This document shows, piece after piece, positions 1-8,295 of a stretch of 64,000 nt of DNA. The stretch covers positions 62,001 to 126,000 of the forward strand of contig JBAOII010000035.1 of the NCBI GenBank assembly GCA_037045685.1, read 5' to 3'. The notes under the pieces are model-generated. The model worked only from the letters and a program-made list of their open reading frames with translations, did not search any database and was not told the origin of the DNA. The first letter of the stretch is position 1. Every line of letters begins with the position of its first letter. The position numbers were made by a program, and so were the translations under genes. Source of the stretch: Competibacter_A sp037045685. GTDB lineage: Bacteria > Pseudomonadota > Gammaproteobacteria > Competibacterales > Competibacteraceae.

Positions 1-224
1 TCCGCTTTACCGACCAACAGCCGCGCACCACCTGGAATTTGGAAGGACCCGACGAGTACGGCTTCTACGCCAACGTCAACCCCAGCGTCGATCATCCGCG
101 CTGGAGCCAGAAGAAGGAGCGGCGCGTCGGCGACTTCTTCCGCCGCGATACGCTACCGTTCAACGGCTACGCCGAGCAGGTCGCCGGGTTGTACGCCGGG
201 ATGGACCTGAAGAAGAATTTCTGA
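1..224 (+). CDS. msrP: MsrP (YedY) sulfoxide reductase catalytic subunit, C-terminal fragment
   Basis: This is the last ~74 codons of the molybdopterin-dependent periplasmic protein-methionine-sulfoxide reductase; the start lies outside the window. The reading frame is open from base 3. The visible tail carries the family's closing pattern: EYGFYANVNPSVDHPRWSQ, a following ERR, then FNGYAEQVAGLYAGMDLKKNF-type ending before TGA. MsrP repairs oxidised methionines in envelope proteins together with the haem protein MsrQ. No msrQ follows; the next gene is on the opposite strand. Identification rests on the C-terminal signature only. Confidence 0.9.
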   Translation, partial: RFTDQQPRTTWNLEGPDEYGFYANVNPSVDHPRWSQKKERRVGDFFRRDTLPFNGYAEQVAGLYAGMDLKKNF

Positions 225-258
225 ATCGCGGCTTTGCGGGCCGGGGATGTGGCTGGCG

Positions 259-906
259 TCACCGCGCCGTGAAATAAATATCGCCATACCAGGCGGCGGC
301 GCTCTGGCCGCTGTTGTCGGTGTCGGTCATCAGGGCGACGGCGTCGATGGCTTCGATATCCTCGCCGAACAGTTGCCGGAAGTCGGCGCGGATATCGCGC
401 TTTTCGTTGACCCAGCGCCCGGCATCCTGGGTTCCCGAACGGAGCGCCATCACCCGAGCATTGCCGGTGAACGCATTGTTCCAGGTCGCCCCCACGGGTT
501 GGTTGCTGGACCAGACGTAGACCAGCGAGCGGGTTTTCCAGAACGCCGCTCCGCCGGACACCACCACGTAAACCCGCGCCGGATAGTCGTCCCCGGCCTT
601 GTCGCGCTCGTCGAGGCCCTTCAAGATCTGATCGACCCGCCACGACCAGTTCAGCCACGGCGTGCGCTTCAGATCCACCCGGATTTCCCGGTACAGGCCC
701 GAGGCCGCGCCTCGGCTGTCGGCGAACAAGGCCCGCCGTCCGCTTTTGTCGTCGAAGCCGTAGCGGGTTTCGCCCTTGAAAGATTTGGTTTGCCAGTCGT
801 TCAGATCGCCGGCGGAAAATCGGCCGATCATCAGCTTTTCGTCCGCCGCCCCGGCCAGGGTCGCAACCGCCAGCAGCGCCGTTCCCAACTGCGTTTTCAA
901 GCTCAT
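259..906 (-). CDS. DUF3047 domain protein, secreted
   Basis: This 215-residue protein has an N-terminal hydrophobic signal (QLGTALLAVATLAGAA) followed by a DUF3047-type domain. The domain shows LNWSWRVD, DYPARVYVVVSG, YVWSSNQPVGATW and, near the end, DAVALMTDTDNSG. It is presumably periplasmic; the family has no firm biochemical role. The start was chosen at 906 because a strong GGAGG lies just upstream and because it overlaps the stop of the upstream lipoprotein gene by four bases (ATGA), which indicates translational coupling. Confidence 0.75.
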   Translation of the reverse strand: MSLKTQLGTALLAVATLAGAADEKLMIGRFSAGDLNDWQTKSFKGETRYGFDDKSGRRALFADSRGAASGLYREIRVDLKRTPWLNWSWRVDQILKGLDERDKAGDDYPARVYVVVSGGAAFWKTRSLVYVWSSNQPVGATWNNAFTGNARVMALRSGTQDAGRWVNEKRDIRADFRQLFGEDIEAIDAVALMTDTDNSGQSAAAWYGDIYFTAR

Positions 907-2378
907 CGTTCCTCCTTCGCCGGCTCGAACAGCCGATCCAGTAAATCCGCGTCGTCGAAATGGCGTTGGCCCACGAAAGCGATCGCGTGCCGGCCACGCT
1001 CGCGCATGGCGCCGGGCGACGGCACGCCGGTCGGCCATAGCAACCAGCGTTCGGCGCGCTCGCTGCCCGCCACCAGCCCATCCGGGCCGAACAGGCTGCG
1101 CGGCTTCGCATTCTCCGCAGGAACGGCATACAGCGCCGTGTAGTCCCGCGCATCCAGATTGATGGCCGCGCCCGGCCGGTCGGCGTAGACCCATTGCAGG
1201 TAGTGGCTGCCGGAAGACAGGCGAATCACCGCCCGCTCGCCATCGCCGATCCGGGGCGCCGGTTGCGGCGCCAGCGGCGGCTCGGCCCACTCCGTCGTCT
1301 CCGGTCGCAACCGCAATCTCGAATCCGGGAAAAGGTGGTGATAGCAGCCGCAGGCGTGAATGCTGTCGTACAGCATGGGCCGACCGGCCGAATCCAGCGT
1401 CACCCGCCACAGCACGCCGTCCAGCGGTCCGCCGAGCAGGTCGAGCGCGCCGGTCTTGGGCCGGGCGGCGAACCAGATCAGGTAATTCAGTTGCAACTGT
1501 GGTTTCCCGCGCCAACGCATGTGGGACAAATAGCGATAGATCGCTGGCTGGGAAATATTTACTGCTGGCGTGCCGTCCGCTTGCCAGTAGGGCGAACCCG
1601 GCCGGTCGGCATCGGTCGCCACATCGATTTCCCAAATGGGCGCATGAATCGCGAACAGCGTTGCCAGTTGGTCGGGAGTCGGTTCGGGGATGGCGAGCGC
1701 GTCGCGGCGGATGGCGGCGAAGTCGGCGGGAGCCGGCGCCACGGCCGGCGAACCGTAACGGTGCAACTCACCCGACACCGGGAGTTCCCCTAAAGGTCGG
1801 GCGAACAGCGCGCGGGTTTCTTCCTGATAGCGGAGTATGCCGTAGTTGACCGGCAGCATGGCGAGAGGGTAGAGCCCCAGCGTTTGATTGACAGTCAGAT
1901 ACTCGTCCGCGACCCGCGCCCCCTCCCGGATCGAGGCCAGCCGCTCGGGGTCGGCCAGATCGGCGGCTCGCAGCGGGTCGGCGCAGGTTTCCAGCGCGGC
2001 CGGAACGTCGCCGGCGGGCGCGTGACGGCGGTTGAGTTCCGCCCGATTTTCGGCCGGCAACGAAGCCCACTCCACGCGCCGAGCCTCCAGATTCAGGTTG
2101 CCCAAGCGAGTTAGCCAAGCAACGGTTTCGGTTGGCGTCAACGCTCGTTCGCGGAAATCGGCCAGAAAGCGATCAACCCGCAGATGCGGAAAACCGGCGA
2201 TGCGGGTCGGTGAGGAAGGTGTCGATCCATGCTCCGCCACCGCCGCATCCAGCGCGGCGTACAAATCCAGGCAGCGGGCGATGGCGGGATCGCCCGGCGG
2301 CCGGGGTGGATTGCTGGCACAGCCGGCGAGCGATCCCGCCAGCAACAAACCGAGCAAAGGGTATCGGAGCGCGTTCAT
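903..2378 (-). CDS. Conserved lipoprotein of unknown function
   Basis: A 491-residue protein begins with a lipoprotein signal ending in a lipobox (LLAGSLAGC, Cys about residue 20), so it should be lipid-anchored in the envelope. The rest is soluble and mixed alpha/beta, with no catalytic motif recognised. Several Trp/Tyr-rich stretches and a CGCYHH motif in the second half could hold a metal, but that is only a suggestion. It is coupled by an ATGA overlap to the downstream DUF3047 gene, so the two probably act together. Function unknown. Confidence 0.7.
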   Translation of the reverse strand: MNALRYPLLGLLLAGSLAGCASNPPRPPGDPAIARCLDLYAALDAAVAEHGSTPSSPTRIAGFPHLRVDRFLADFRERALTPTETVAWLTRLGNLNLEARRVEWASLPAENRAELNRRHAPAGDVPAALETCADPLRAADLADPERLASIREGARVADEYLTVNQTLGLYPLAMLPVNYGILRYQEETRALFARPLGELPVSGELHRYGSPAVAPAPADFAAIRRDALAIPEPTPDQLATLFAIHAPIWEIDVATDADRPGSPYWQADGTPAVNISQPAIYRYLSHMRWRGKPQLQLNYLIWFAARPKTGALDLLGGPLDGVLWRVTLDSAGRPMLYDSIHACGCYHHLFPDSRLRLRPETTEWAEPPLAPQPAPRIGDGERAVIRLSSGSHYLQWVYADRPGAAINLDARDYTALYAVPAENAKPRSLFGPDGLVAGSERAERWLLWPTGVPSPGAMRERGRHAIAFVGQRHFDDADLLDRLFEPAKEER

Positions 2379-2519
2379 CGCCTGTGTTTTGGTCCGCTAT
2401 CGCCGCAACGTAGACTTTTGGCCATCCGCCCGTTCCCTCGCCCCAAACGCGTGTGCCTGAGGATAACCGGGCATCGCGAAGCCGCTACAATCGTGGAACG
2501 GTTTCGCGTTGGAGAAAAC
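2379..2519. promoter_or_regulatory. Divergent intergenic region
   Basis: This 141-base gap separates the leftward lipoprotein gene from the rightward glycosyltransferase operon, so promoters for both must lie here or just inside. A ribosome binding site (GGAG) ends nine bases before the glycosyltransferase ATG. No clear operator was recognised. Confidence 0.4.
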
Positions 2520-3605
2520 ATGCGGGTCTATTTGCTCTCGACTGCGGTTGCGCCGCTCGGTTCCGGGCTGGGCGGTGGCGTGGAGCAGATGGTGGTCGGC
2601 GCCGCCCGCCGACTCGACGCGCTCGGCTACGGCGTCCAGGTGATCGCGCCGGCGGGTTCCCGCGCCGATGTGCCGGCTTTGCGGGTTCTGCCGGGCAAGT
2701 TGGCGCCGACCGCGATAGCCCGTGGCTACGACGATCCGCTCCCCGTCGAGGCCGATGCGTTCCTGAGTGCGGCGTTGCGCGAATTGGCGAGCCAGGCTCG
2801 CCCCGACGACGCCATCCTGAATTTTTCCTACGACTGGCTGCCGCTGTTCGCGAGCGATTTTTTGCCCTGCCCGCTGGGAACCCTGGTCAGCATGGGTTCC
2901 TTGAATCGCTCGCTGGACCGGGAAATCCGCCGGGTGGCCAGCCGGCATCCAGAGCGGCTCGCTTTCCTGAGCGCGGCGCAGGCGGCCAGTTTCGACGTGC
3001 CGGGTCCGGTCCGGCTGATTCCGCCGGGACTCGACCTCGCCCGCTATCGCTTCAACGCCCGTCCCAGCCGGGACTGCTGCTGGCTGGGGCGAATCGTCCC
3101 CGAGAAAGGTCTGGATGACGTGTTCGCCTTCGCCGCTCGCGCCGGCCGCTCCGTGACCGTGTTTGGCGTCATGCCGGATCGGTTTTACTGGGAAGGACTG
3201 ACCGAACGCTATCCCGGCGTCCCGGTCGCTTACGGTGGGTTCCTCGACCCGCCGGCGCTGGCCGAGGCGGTACGGGAATTCCGCGTCGCGCTGATGACGC
3301 CCAAGTGGTTGGAAGCGTTCGGCATCGTCGGCATCGAGGCGCTGGCCTGCGGCACGCCGGTGATCGCCTACCGGCGCGGCGGCGTCGGCGATTACGTGCT
3401 GGACGGTGAAACCGGCTGGCTGGTGGAACCGGACGATCTCGAAGGGCTGTGCGCGGCGGTCGAACGCGTGGAACAAATCGACCGCGCCCGTTGCCGGAGG
3501 CTGGTGGAAAGCCGCTACACTCTGAATCGCTACGGCGCGGCATTGGCGGATTGGCTGGGCGCCTTGGCGACGGGACCGGCGAATCCAAAGGGGGCGACAG
3601 CATGA
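2520..3605 (+). CDS. Family 4 glycosyltransferase, UDP-glucose:tetrahydrobiopterin glucosyltransferase-like
   Basis: The 361-residue product is a GT-B fold, family 4 glycosyltransferase. It closely follows the pattern of cyanobacterial BGluT, which glucosylates tetrahydrobiopterin: an N-terminal PLGSGLGGGVE loop (residues ~12-22), ILNFSYDWLPL, a MGSLN motif, WLGRIVPEKGLDD near residue 200, then LMTPKWLEAFG and EALACGTPVIAYRRGG for nucleotide-sugar binding. The ATG at 2520 is preceded by GGAG. The gene overlaps the following pterin synthase by four bases, which strongly supports a pterin substrate. The exact sugar and acceptor are inferred from the family, not proved. Confidence 0.8.
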   Translation: MRVYLLSTAVAPLGSGLGGGVEQMVVGAARRLDALGYGVQVIAPAGSRADVPALRVLPGKLAPTAIARGYDDPLPVEADAFLSAALRELASQARPDDAILNFSYDWLPLFASDFLPCPLGTLVSMGSLNRSLDREIRRVASRHPERLAFLSAAQAASFDVPGPVRLIPPGLDLARYRFNARPSRDCCWLGRIVPEKGLDDVFAFAARAGRSVTVFGVMPDRFYWEGLTERYPGVPVAYGGFLDPPALAEAVREFRVALMTPKWLEAFGIVGIEALACGTPVIAYRRGGVGDYVLDGETGWLVEPDDLEGLCAAVERVEQIDRARCRRLVESRYTLNRYGAALADWLGALATGPANPKGATA

Positions 3606-4123
3606 GCGGACACGATGTGCGGCGGTGGAAAATCCACATCCGCAAGGACAACCTCAAATTCTCGGCGGCCCACATGACCGTGTTTCCCGATGGCAGCAAG
3701 GAAGGTCTGCACGGCCACAACTACCAAGTGGAACTGGAGGTGGAACTCGCCGAGCCGGCGCTGGCGCGGATGCTGAGCTACGAGGCGTTCAAGCGGGCGC
3801 TACGGTCGGTCTGCAAAGCGTGGGACGAGAAGGTGCTGGTGGCCGGCGACAATCCCTGGCTGGAGCCGCTGGCCGGCGCCAAGGGCGAATATGCGTTCCG
3901 GCTATGCGGCAAGCGCTACGTGTTGCCGGTCGAGGAAGTGGCGGTGCTGGATGTGGATAACATCACCGCCGAAAATCTGGCCCAAGTGTTCTTCGACCGG
4001 TTTTGGAAAAAACTGACCCAAGACCCCTCTATCCCGTGGCGGGAACGGATTATCGCCGCCAGCCTGCGGATCGAGGAATCGCGCGGCCAAGGCGCAACCT
4101 ATTCCGTGCGCTTCGGCGGCTGA
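3602..4123 (+). CDS. 6-pyruvoyl-tetrahydropterin synthase / QueD family protein, divergent active site
   Basis: This 173-residue T-fold protein carries the zinc ligands of the PTPS/QueD family: FSAAH (His24) and LHGHNY (His37, His39). It also has the family motif NITAENLAQ and a late Glu (RIEES) that would hold the pterin. The usual catalytic Cys before LHGH is missing; Glu34 stands nearby (SKEGLHGH). The Asp-His pair is Asp75-Glu76. It is longer than QueD (about 120 residues). Coupled to the pterin glucosyltransferase through an ATGA overlap, it probably makes the tetrahydropterin that is glycosylated, although the altered residues leave the reaction uncertain. Confidence 0.8.
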   Translation: MSGHDVRRWKIHIRKDNLKFSAAHMTVFPDGSKEGLHGHNYQVELEVELAEPALARMLSYEAFKRALRSVCKAWDEKVLVAGDNPWLEPLAGAKGEYAFRLCGKRYVLPVEEVAVLDVDNITAENLAQVFFDRFWKKLTQDPSIPWRERIIAASLRIEESRGQGATYSVRFGG

Positions 4124-4220
4124 GCGCGAGATGGCGGATTCTTGCTGGCGCCGTTGACCCGGCCAGCGAAAGTGCGGGCTGAACTTCTCGCGGGAGATGA
4201 TGCGCGGTACGCGCCATCCG

Positions 4221-4562
4221 TCAGACGCCGGCCAAGGCCCGGTCGATCTTGGTCACCCAGATCAGCGCCTCGTCCTGAGTCAGCAACAGGATTTGCAAGC
4301 TGTTGCGGTAGTCCTGCCAGGATTTCTCGACGCATTCGCTCATGGCGTCGGCATAGGTCGATACGGCCTTTTCGGGCGGATCGTCCAGCCGGGCATTTTT
4401 CACATAGCTCGCGCCGTGTTGGAGACAGAGCAAATAGGTGTCCAGGGTTTTGCGAATCGAGCCGATGACGCCGATGCCCAGGAGTCCGCCGACCCGCAAC
4501 GCGCACTGCAACGCCAGCAGATTCGCCGCCTGATGCCGCGCCACCATAGTGTTGGTATTCAT
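4221..4562 (-). CDS. Small helical protein, phasin-like (hypothetical)
   Basis: The 113-residue product is almost entirely predicted amphipathic helix, with a mildly hydrophobic centre (LRVGGLLGIGVIGSI). Its size and the pattern KAVSTYADAMSECVEKSWQDYRN resemble phasins that coat polyhydroxyalkanoate granules, but no diagnostic motif is present. It starts at an ATG preceded by a GGAGA site and is monocistronic. An AT-rich palindrome-like element sits just upstream (4582-4608). Treat the phasin idea as a weak inference. Confidence 0.5.
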   Translation of the reverse strand: MNTNTMVARHQAANLLALQCALRVGGLLGIGVIGSIRKTLDTYLLCLQHGASYVKNARLDDPPEKAVSTYADAMSECVEKSWQDYRNSLQILLLTQDEALIWVTKIDRALAGV

Positions 4563-4581
4563 CTTTTATCGTCTCCACCCC

Positions 4582-4608
4582 AATTTTATTGCATCGCAAC
4601 ATATTTTG
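4582..4608. promoter_or_regulatory. AATTTTATTG...GCAAnATA element upstream of phasin-like gene
   Basis: The segment reads AATTTTATTGCATCGCAACATA. It lies 20-46 bases before the start codon of the phasin-like gene. Nearly the same string occurs at 9222-9246 (AATTTTATTGTGCAATGCAATATA). The shared arrangement TGCA-nn-GCAA suggests a common operator or promoter element, regulator unknown. Confidence 0.35.
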
Positions 4609-4645
4609 GCGCGGCCGTCAAGTCGGAAATTTCTGCCGGATGCCG

Positions 4646-6196
4646 TCAATGGGCCTCGGGTTGGTGTTCGTCCCGGCGGGAACGCAGCAATTGGATAAAC
4701 GTGTCGCTCACCGTGTGGTCCTGGGTGTCGGCGGCGTAGTCGATCAGCCGCCGCTCCAGCGCCCTGGCATCATCCAGGGGCAGGAGCCGGGCCAGTTGCA
4801 GGTAGACGCCTCGAAAACGGGCATCCCCCAAGTGGTTTTCCGGCTTGTCGTTGTCGGGTCCGAGAAAAGCCTGAACGACGAAAAAGTCCGCGATTTTGTC
4901 GTGCCGGAAATGCCATTCGGTGCGCGGCTTGCCGCCTTCGTCCAGCGAACGGCTCACCGCCATCTTGTGGCGTTCCATGCATTGCAATTCCTCGGCAAAT
5001 TCGCCTGCGGGCAGAGAATCCTTGTCTTGTAGGCGCATCTGGTAAACCGCTTCGGCGAATTGGCGGAGCGGAAACTCGTGCAGATGTTTCTGCCGATAAT
5101 CCTCGGCCATGATCCGATACTGCTGTTGCTGCAACCGGAAAAGGTCGGGGGTTTCTCGACGCGCCAGCATGGCGGCCACCAAAGTCAGGTCCATCGGGTT
5201 GGACAGCAGTTGGCGCATGGCCGCCAGAGCTTCCGGCGATTGTTGGGGATCGAGGGTGGTGGTCAGGTAATGTCGGCACGCTTGTTCGTAGGCATCGCCC
5301 GCGAGTTGGGCATCGTCGGGGAGGCTGTCTTTGCGGCTTAACAGAAAAGCCTCGATTTGGCTCTCGGTAAGAGGTTCGAGGATATAGCTTTTGGCCGTCG
5401 CTGGCGGCGTCCATTCCAGCGGCTGGGTGCTCATGAGGATGTTTCCCTTGAAATAGCTTTCCACGAACCCCGTGATTTTGGCGCGGGCGTCCGCCGAGAC
5501 TTCGTTGAGACCGTCGATGCAGATATCGAGCGCGCCGCTGTAGATCAGGTTGCGGAGGAAGGCTGGATCTTGGGCTGGGCCGTGCAGTTTGGCCTGAATC
5601 GCTTCCAGCACTCCGCCCACGCACTTCTTGGCGGGTAGATACACCACCACGCGCCGGGCGCGTTTCACCAGCGAGCGCAAGAACATCGTCTTGCCGATGC
5701 CCGATTCGCCTTCGAGAACGATCTGGCCGCGAATGGCGGGGATGGCTTCACGTAGCGGTTGCTGGCGCCCCGAGGCTTTCTCCTTCACCACCGAGTCGGG
5801 GAAATACGCTCCCTCGTCGAAGGTGTCCAAGGCGGCATCGGCGATTAAAGACGGTTTGAACGGCGCGAATAATGTTGTCCGCAGAAAAGGAACCCAGGTG
5901 AGCGCGAAGCCGACATAGCCCAGCCCGGTAAAGCGCCGCACCCAGGGATTCCAGAAAAAGATGGCCTGCACGATGCGGGAGCGGGGGTAAATCGCGATTA
6001 AAGCCAGCCAGAACAGCACATGGCCCGAGTGCAACCTTGGCAATCGCGAGTACGTAATCAGTTGCTTCCACCGAGGCGATGACTTGCCGCACCGCTGCCG
6101 CATGGGTGGAGCCGATTGCTTCCAGATTGGTTGCATGGGTTTTGAGCAAGGGCAGATCGTCGGTTTTCCAGTGACCCTTTTGGGCAACGGTGGCAA
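4646..6196 (-). CDS. NACHT-type NTPase, membrane-anchored; C-terminal part of a frameshifted HEAT-NACHT gene
   Basis: This frame encodes a STAND/NACHT ATPase. It has two hydrophobic segments (HVLFWLALIAIY and GYVGFALTWVPFL), then a Walker A (GESGIGKTMFL), a Walker B with the NACHT-style acidic end (LDICIDGLNEV), and a helical tail. The first ~55 residues of the frame are out-of-frame nonsense. The true upstream residues lie in two other frames: one carries FEQAWPLSEAFP and the next LRRDLEAQIATVAQKGHW...LPLLKTHATNLEAIGSTHAAAVRQVIASVEATDYVLA. Joining these needs one-base changes near 6027, 6226 and 6295, and leads back into the HEAT-repeat protein. NACHT ATPases act as signal-triggered switches; the output here is unknown. 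Confidence 0.7.
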   Translation of the reverse strand: MPPLPKRVTGKPTICPCSKPMQPIWKQSAPPMRQRCGKSSPRWKQLITYSRLPRLHSGHVLFWLALIAIYPRSRIVQAIFFWNPWVRRFTGLGYVGFALTWVPFLRTTLFAPFKPSLIADAALDTFDEGAYFPDSVVKEKASGRQQPLREAIPAIRGQIVLEGESGIGKTMFLRSLVKRARRVVVYLPAKKCVGGVLEAIQAKLHGPAQDPAFLRNLIYSGALDICIDGLNEVSADARAKITGFVESYFKGNILMSTQPLEWTPPATAKSYILEPLTESQIEAFLLSRKDSLPDDAQLAGDAYEQACRHYLTTTLDPQQSPEALAAMRQLLSNPMDLTLVAAMLARRETPDLFRLQQQQYRIMAEDYRQKHLHEFPLRQFAEAVYQMRLQDKDSLPAGEFAEELQCMERHKMAVSRSLDEGGKPRTEWHFRHDKIADFFVVQAFLGPDNDKPENHLGDARFRGVYLQLARLLPLDDARALERRLIDYAADTQDHTVSDTFIQLLRSRRDEHQPEAH

Positions 6197-6286
6197 TCTG
6201 CGCTTCCAAATCGCGGCGCAGTTTGGGGAAAGGCTTCGCTCAAGGGCCAGGCTTGCTCGAAAACGTGAAGCGTTTTAACTGCTAAA

Positions 6287-7087
6287 TCATGATCTTGTGC
6301 TGACGGCAGCGGTGGGGCGGGTAATGGGTTCGGCAAGCCAGGCCAAGATGATTTCAATAGCGGGGTCACCGCCGCCAAGAAAGTGCGCCCAAAACCGTAT
6401 CTCGCCGGTACGAGAGCTATCGCCGTAAACGATGGGCAAGATTCTTGAGATTCTCCTCAAATCAAACGGCCCCATCGTGACCAGCTTGTCGGGCGTTGTC
6501 ATGCAGAGATCCAGATCAAGAGTACACACAAAACTGGAAAAATATAATCTGTAAATATATGATTTGCCTCTTTGTATGTCAGATGTCGCTACCCCCGATA
6601 GGCGGATAGTAGTTACTTCGGGATCGCGCAAGAGCTTGGCCAATTCGGGTATTTGTTCCTGTGTCGCTATGCTCATTGCTCTCAGTGCCTCGGCCGCTGA
6701 TTCGCGGATAGCTGCGTCGGGATCGCGCAAGAGCTTGGCCAACTCGGGTATTTGTTCTTTTGCCGTCGAACCCATTGCCCCTAGGGCTGTTGCCGCCGAT
6801 TCGCGGATAGTCGCGTCGGGATTGCGCAGTAATTCGACTAGTCGGGGGCTCGCGTTCTTCACTCTCTCGTCTAAGGAAATAAACAATTCGTGTAGGGAAA
6901 TAGACAATTCGTGTGTGGCTTTGGTATTTTCGATTGCAGCCACCATCACCTGTGGGTTTTCATCGTTTAAGGCAGCCCAAAAACCCTCCACTTGCCAAGC
7001 AGGCGGCTTCGCATCGTCTTGGGCGGCATGGCTGAAACTGGCTACAACCAGCGCGCAGAAAAGAAAAACCCGACTTTTAATCCACAT
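6287..7087 (-). CDS. HEAT-repeat protein with signal peptide; N-terminal part of frameshifted HEAT-NACHT gene
   Basis: The 266-residue frame begins with a signal peptide (SRVFLFCALVVASFSHAA) and contains HEAT/PBS-lyase repeats of 33 residues (ELLRNPDATIRESAATALGAM, then two similar units). At DNA level the repeats are near-identical at a 99-base spacing (for example 6621 and 6720). The tail (EIRFWAHFLGGGD, AIEIILAWLAEP) runs into a TGA just where another frame resumes with sequence leading to the NACHT part. There is no start codon or ribosome site for a separate second gene there, so the two are probably one protein: periplasmic HEAT sensor, membrane span, cytoplasmic ATPase. Confidence 0.7.
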   Translation of the reverse strand: MWIKSRVFLFCALVVASFSHAAQDDAKPPAWQVEGFWAALNDENPQVMVAAIENTKATHELSISLHELFISLDERVKNASPRLVELLRNPDATIRESAATALGAMGSTAKEQIPELAKLLRDPDAAIRESAAEALRAMSIATQEQIPELAKLLRDPEVTTIRLSGVATSDIQRGKSYIYRLYFSSFVCTLDLDLCMTTPDKLVTMGPFDLRRISRILPIVYGDSSRTGEIRFWAHFLGGGDPAIEIILAWLAEPITRPTAAVSTRS

Positions 7088-7137
7088 GTCGATTCCTTCG
7101 GCATAAACGTCGCCAATATCAAAACACCGCCGTCACT

Positions 7138-8286
7138 TTAGCCCATCTGGTCGGACAACCCGGCAAGCTCCTTGAGCGGCCAAACCGTTATCTTGTCGTC
7201 CACCGAGTAAGCCTGTTGCCCAGGATAAACGACCCACAGGTGATCCAGGTTCAGGCTGTCTACAGCCGTGTGCTGCGATCTACCGACCTTCGGCGCTTCG
7301 CTGAATTTCACCTCGACACCGTAACGACGGCCGTGATGGACGAAAAAAAGATCGATTTCCGCACCGCCGTGGGTCGCCCAAAAATAGGCTTCGGTCGGTG
7401 CGACGGTCCGTAGCGCTTGCTCCAGCATGAAGCCTTCCCAGGACGCGCCCAAACGGGGATACCCCATCAAGCCGTGCCAATCCGACAAACCGAGCAAACC
7501 GTGCAACAGACCCGAATCGCGCAGATAAATTTTTGGCGCCTTGACCTGCCGTTTGCCGATGTTTTCGTGCCAGGGTTGCAGTTGCCGGACCACGAAGGTG
7601 CCGGTGAGAATATCCAAATAAGTCCGCACCGTTTTATCCGACAAGCCCATCGAGCGGGCTAGTTCCGACGCATTCCAGACCTGCCCGTGATAGTGCGCCA
7701 GCATCGTCCAGAAGCGGCGCAGGGCGGCGGGGGGAATCGTGATGCCCAGTTGCGGGATGTCGCGCTCCAGAAAAGTTCGCATGAACCCCTCGCGCCACGC
7801 CAGGCTGTCCGTTTCGGAATCGGCGAGATAGGAGCGGGGAAAGCCGCCGCGCAACCAGAGTTGCCGCCAGTTTTCGGCGCCGCTCTCGCGCAGGTCGAAG
7901 CCGGCGAGTTCGACGAACTCGACGCGGCCCGCCAAGCTTTCCGACACGCTTTTCACCAGAACCGGCGAGGCGCTGCCCAAGACGAGAAAACGCGCCCGCG
8001 TTTGCGGGCGATCAACCAGCACGCGCAGCGCGTTGAACAACTCCGGCATCGCCTGGATTTCGTCCAGAATCACCAGTCCTTCTAAGGCACCCAACGCCAG
8101 TTCAGGATTTTGCAAGCGTCGTTGATCCGGTTGCGATTCCAGATCGAAGTAAATGGCTTGCCGGGTTTCGCCGAACAGCCGCGCCAAGGTGGTCTTGCCG
8201 CACTGCCGGGGGCCGAGCAGGGCGACGACTGGGGAACGCCTTACGGCGGTTGCCAGTTGCGCAAAATAGGAGGGTCTGTCGAGCAT
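7138..8286 (-). CDS. AAA ATPase with DUF4143 domain
   Basis: A 382-residue ATPase of the AAA_14 plus DUF4143 type. Visible are the Walker A (LLGPRQCGKTTL, ~residues 24-35), Walker B (GLVILDEIQ), sensor (LVLGSAS), a winged-helix-like middle (LARSMGLSDKTVRTYLDIL), and the C-terminal nuclease-like DUF4143 segment with EIDLFF...GVEVKFSEAPK. The E-I-D...E-V-K pattern matches a PD-(D/E)XK-like fold. Such genes are common, scattered and often mobile; their role is unproven. The start codon at 8286 follows a perfect inverted repeat (8296-8340), which may be its own operator. Confidence 0.85.
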   Translation of the reverse strand: MLDRPSYFAQLATAVRRSPVVALLGPRQCGKTTLARLFGETRQAIYFDLESQPDQRRLQNPELALGALEGLVILDEIQAMPELFNALRVLVDRPQTRARFLVLGSASPVLVKSVSESLAGRVEFVELAGFDLRESGAENWRQLWLRGGFPRSYLADSETDSLAWREGFMRTFLERDIPQLGITIPPAALRRFWTMLAHYHGQVWNASELARSMGLSDKTVRTYLDILTGTFVVRQLQPWHENIGKRQVKAPKIYLRDSGLLHGLLGLSDWHGLMGYPRLGASWEGFMLEQALRTVAPTEAYFWATHGGAEIDLFFVHHGRRYGVEVKFSEAPKVGRSQHTAVDSLNLDHLWVVYPGQQAYSVDDKITVWPLKELAGLSDQMG

Positions 8287-8295
8287 GGATGTGAT

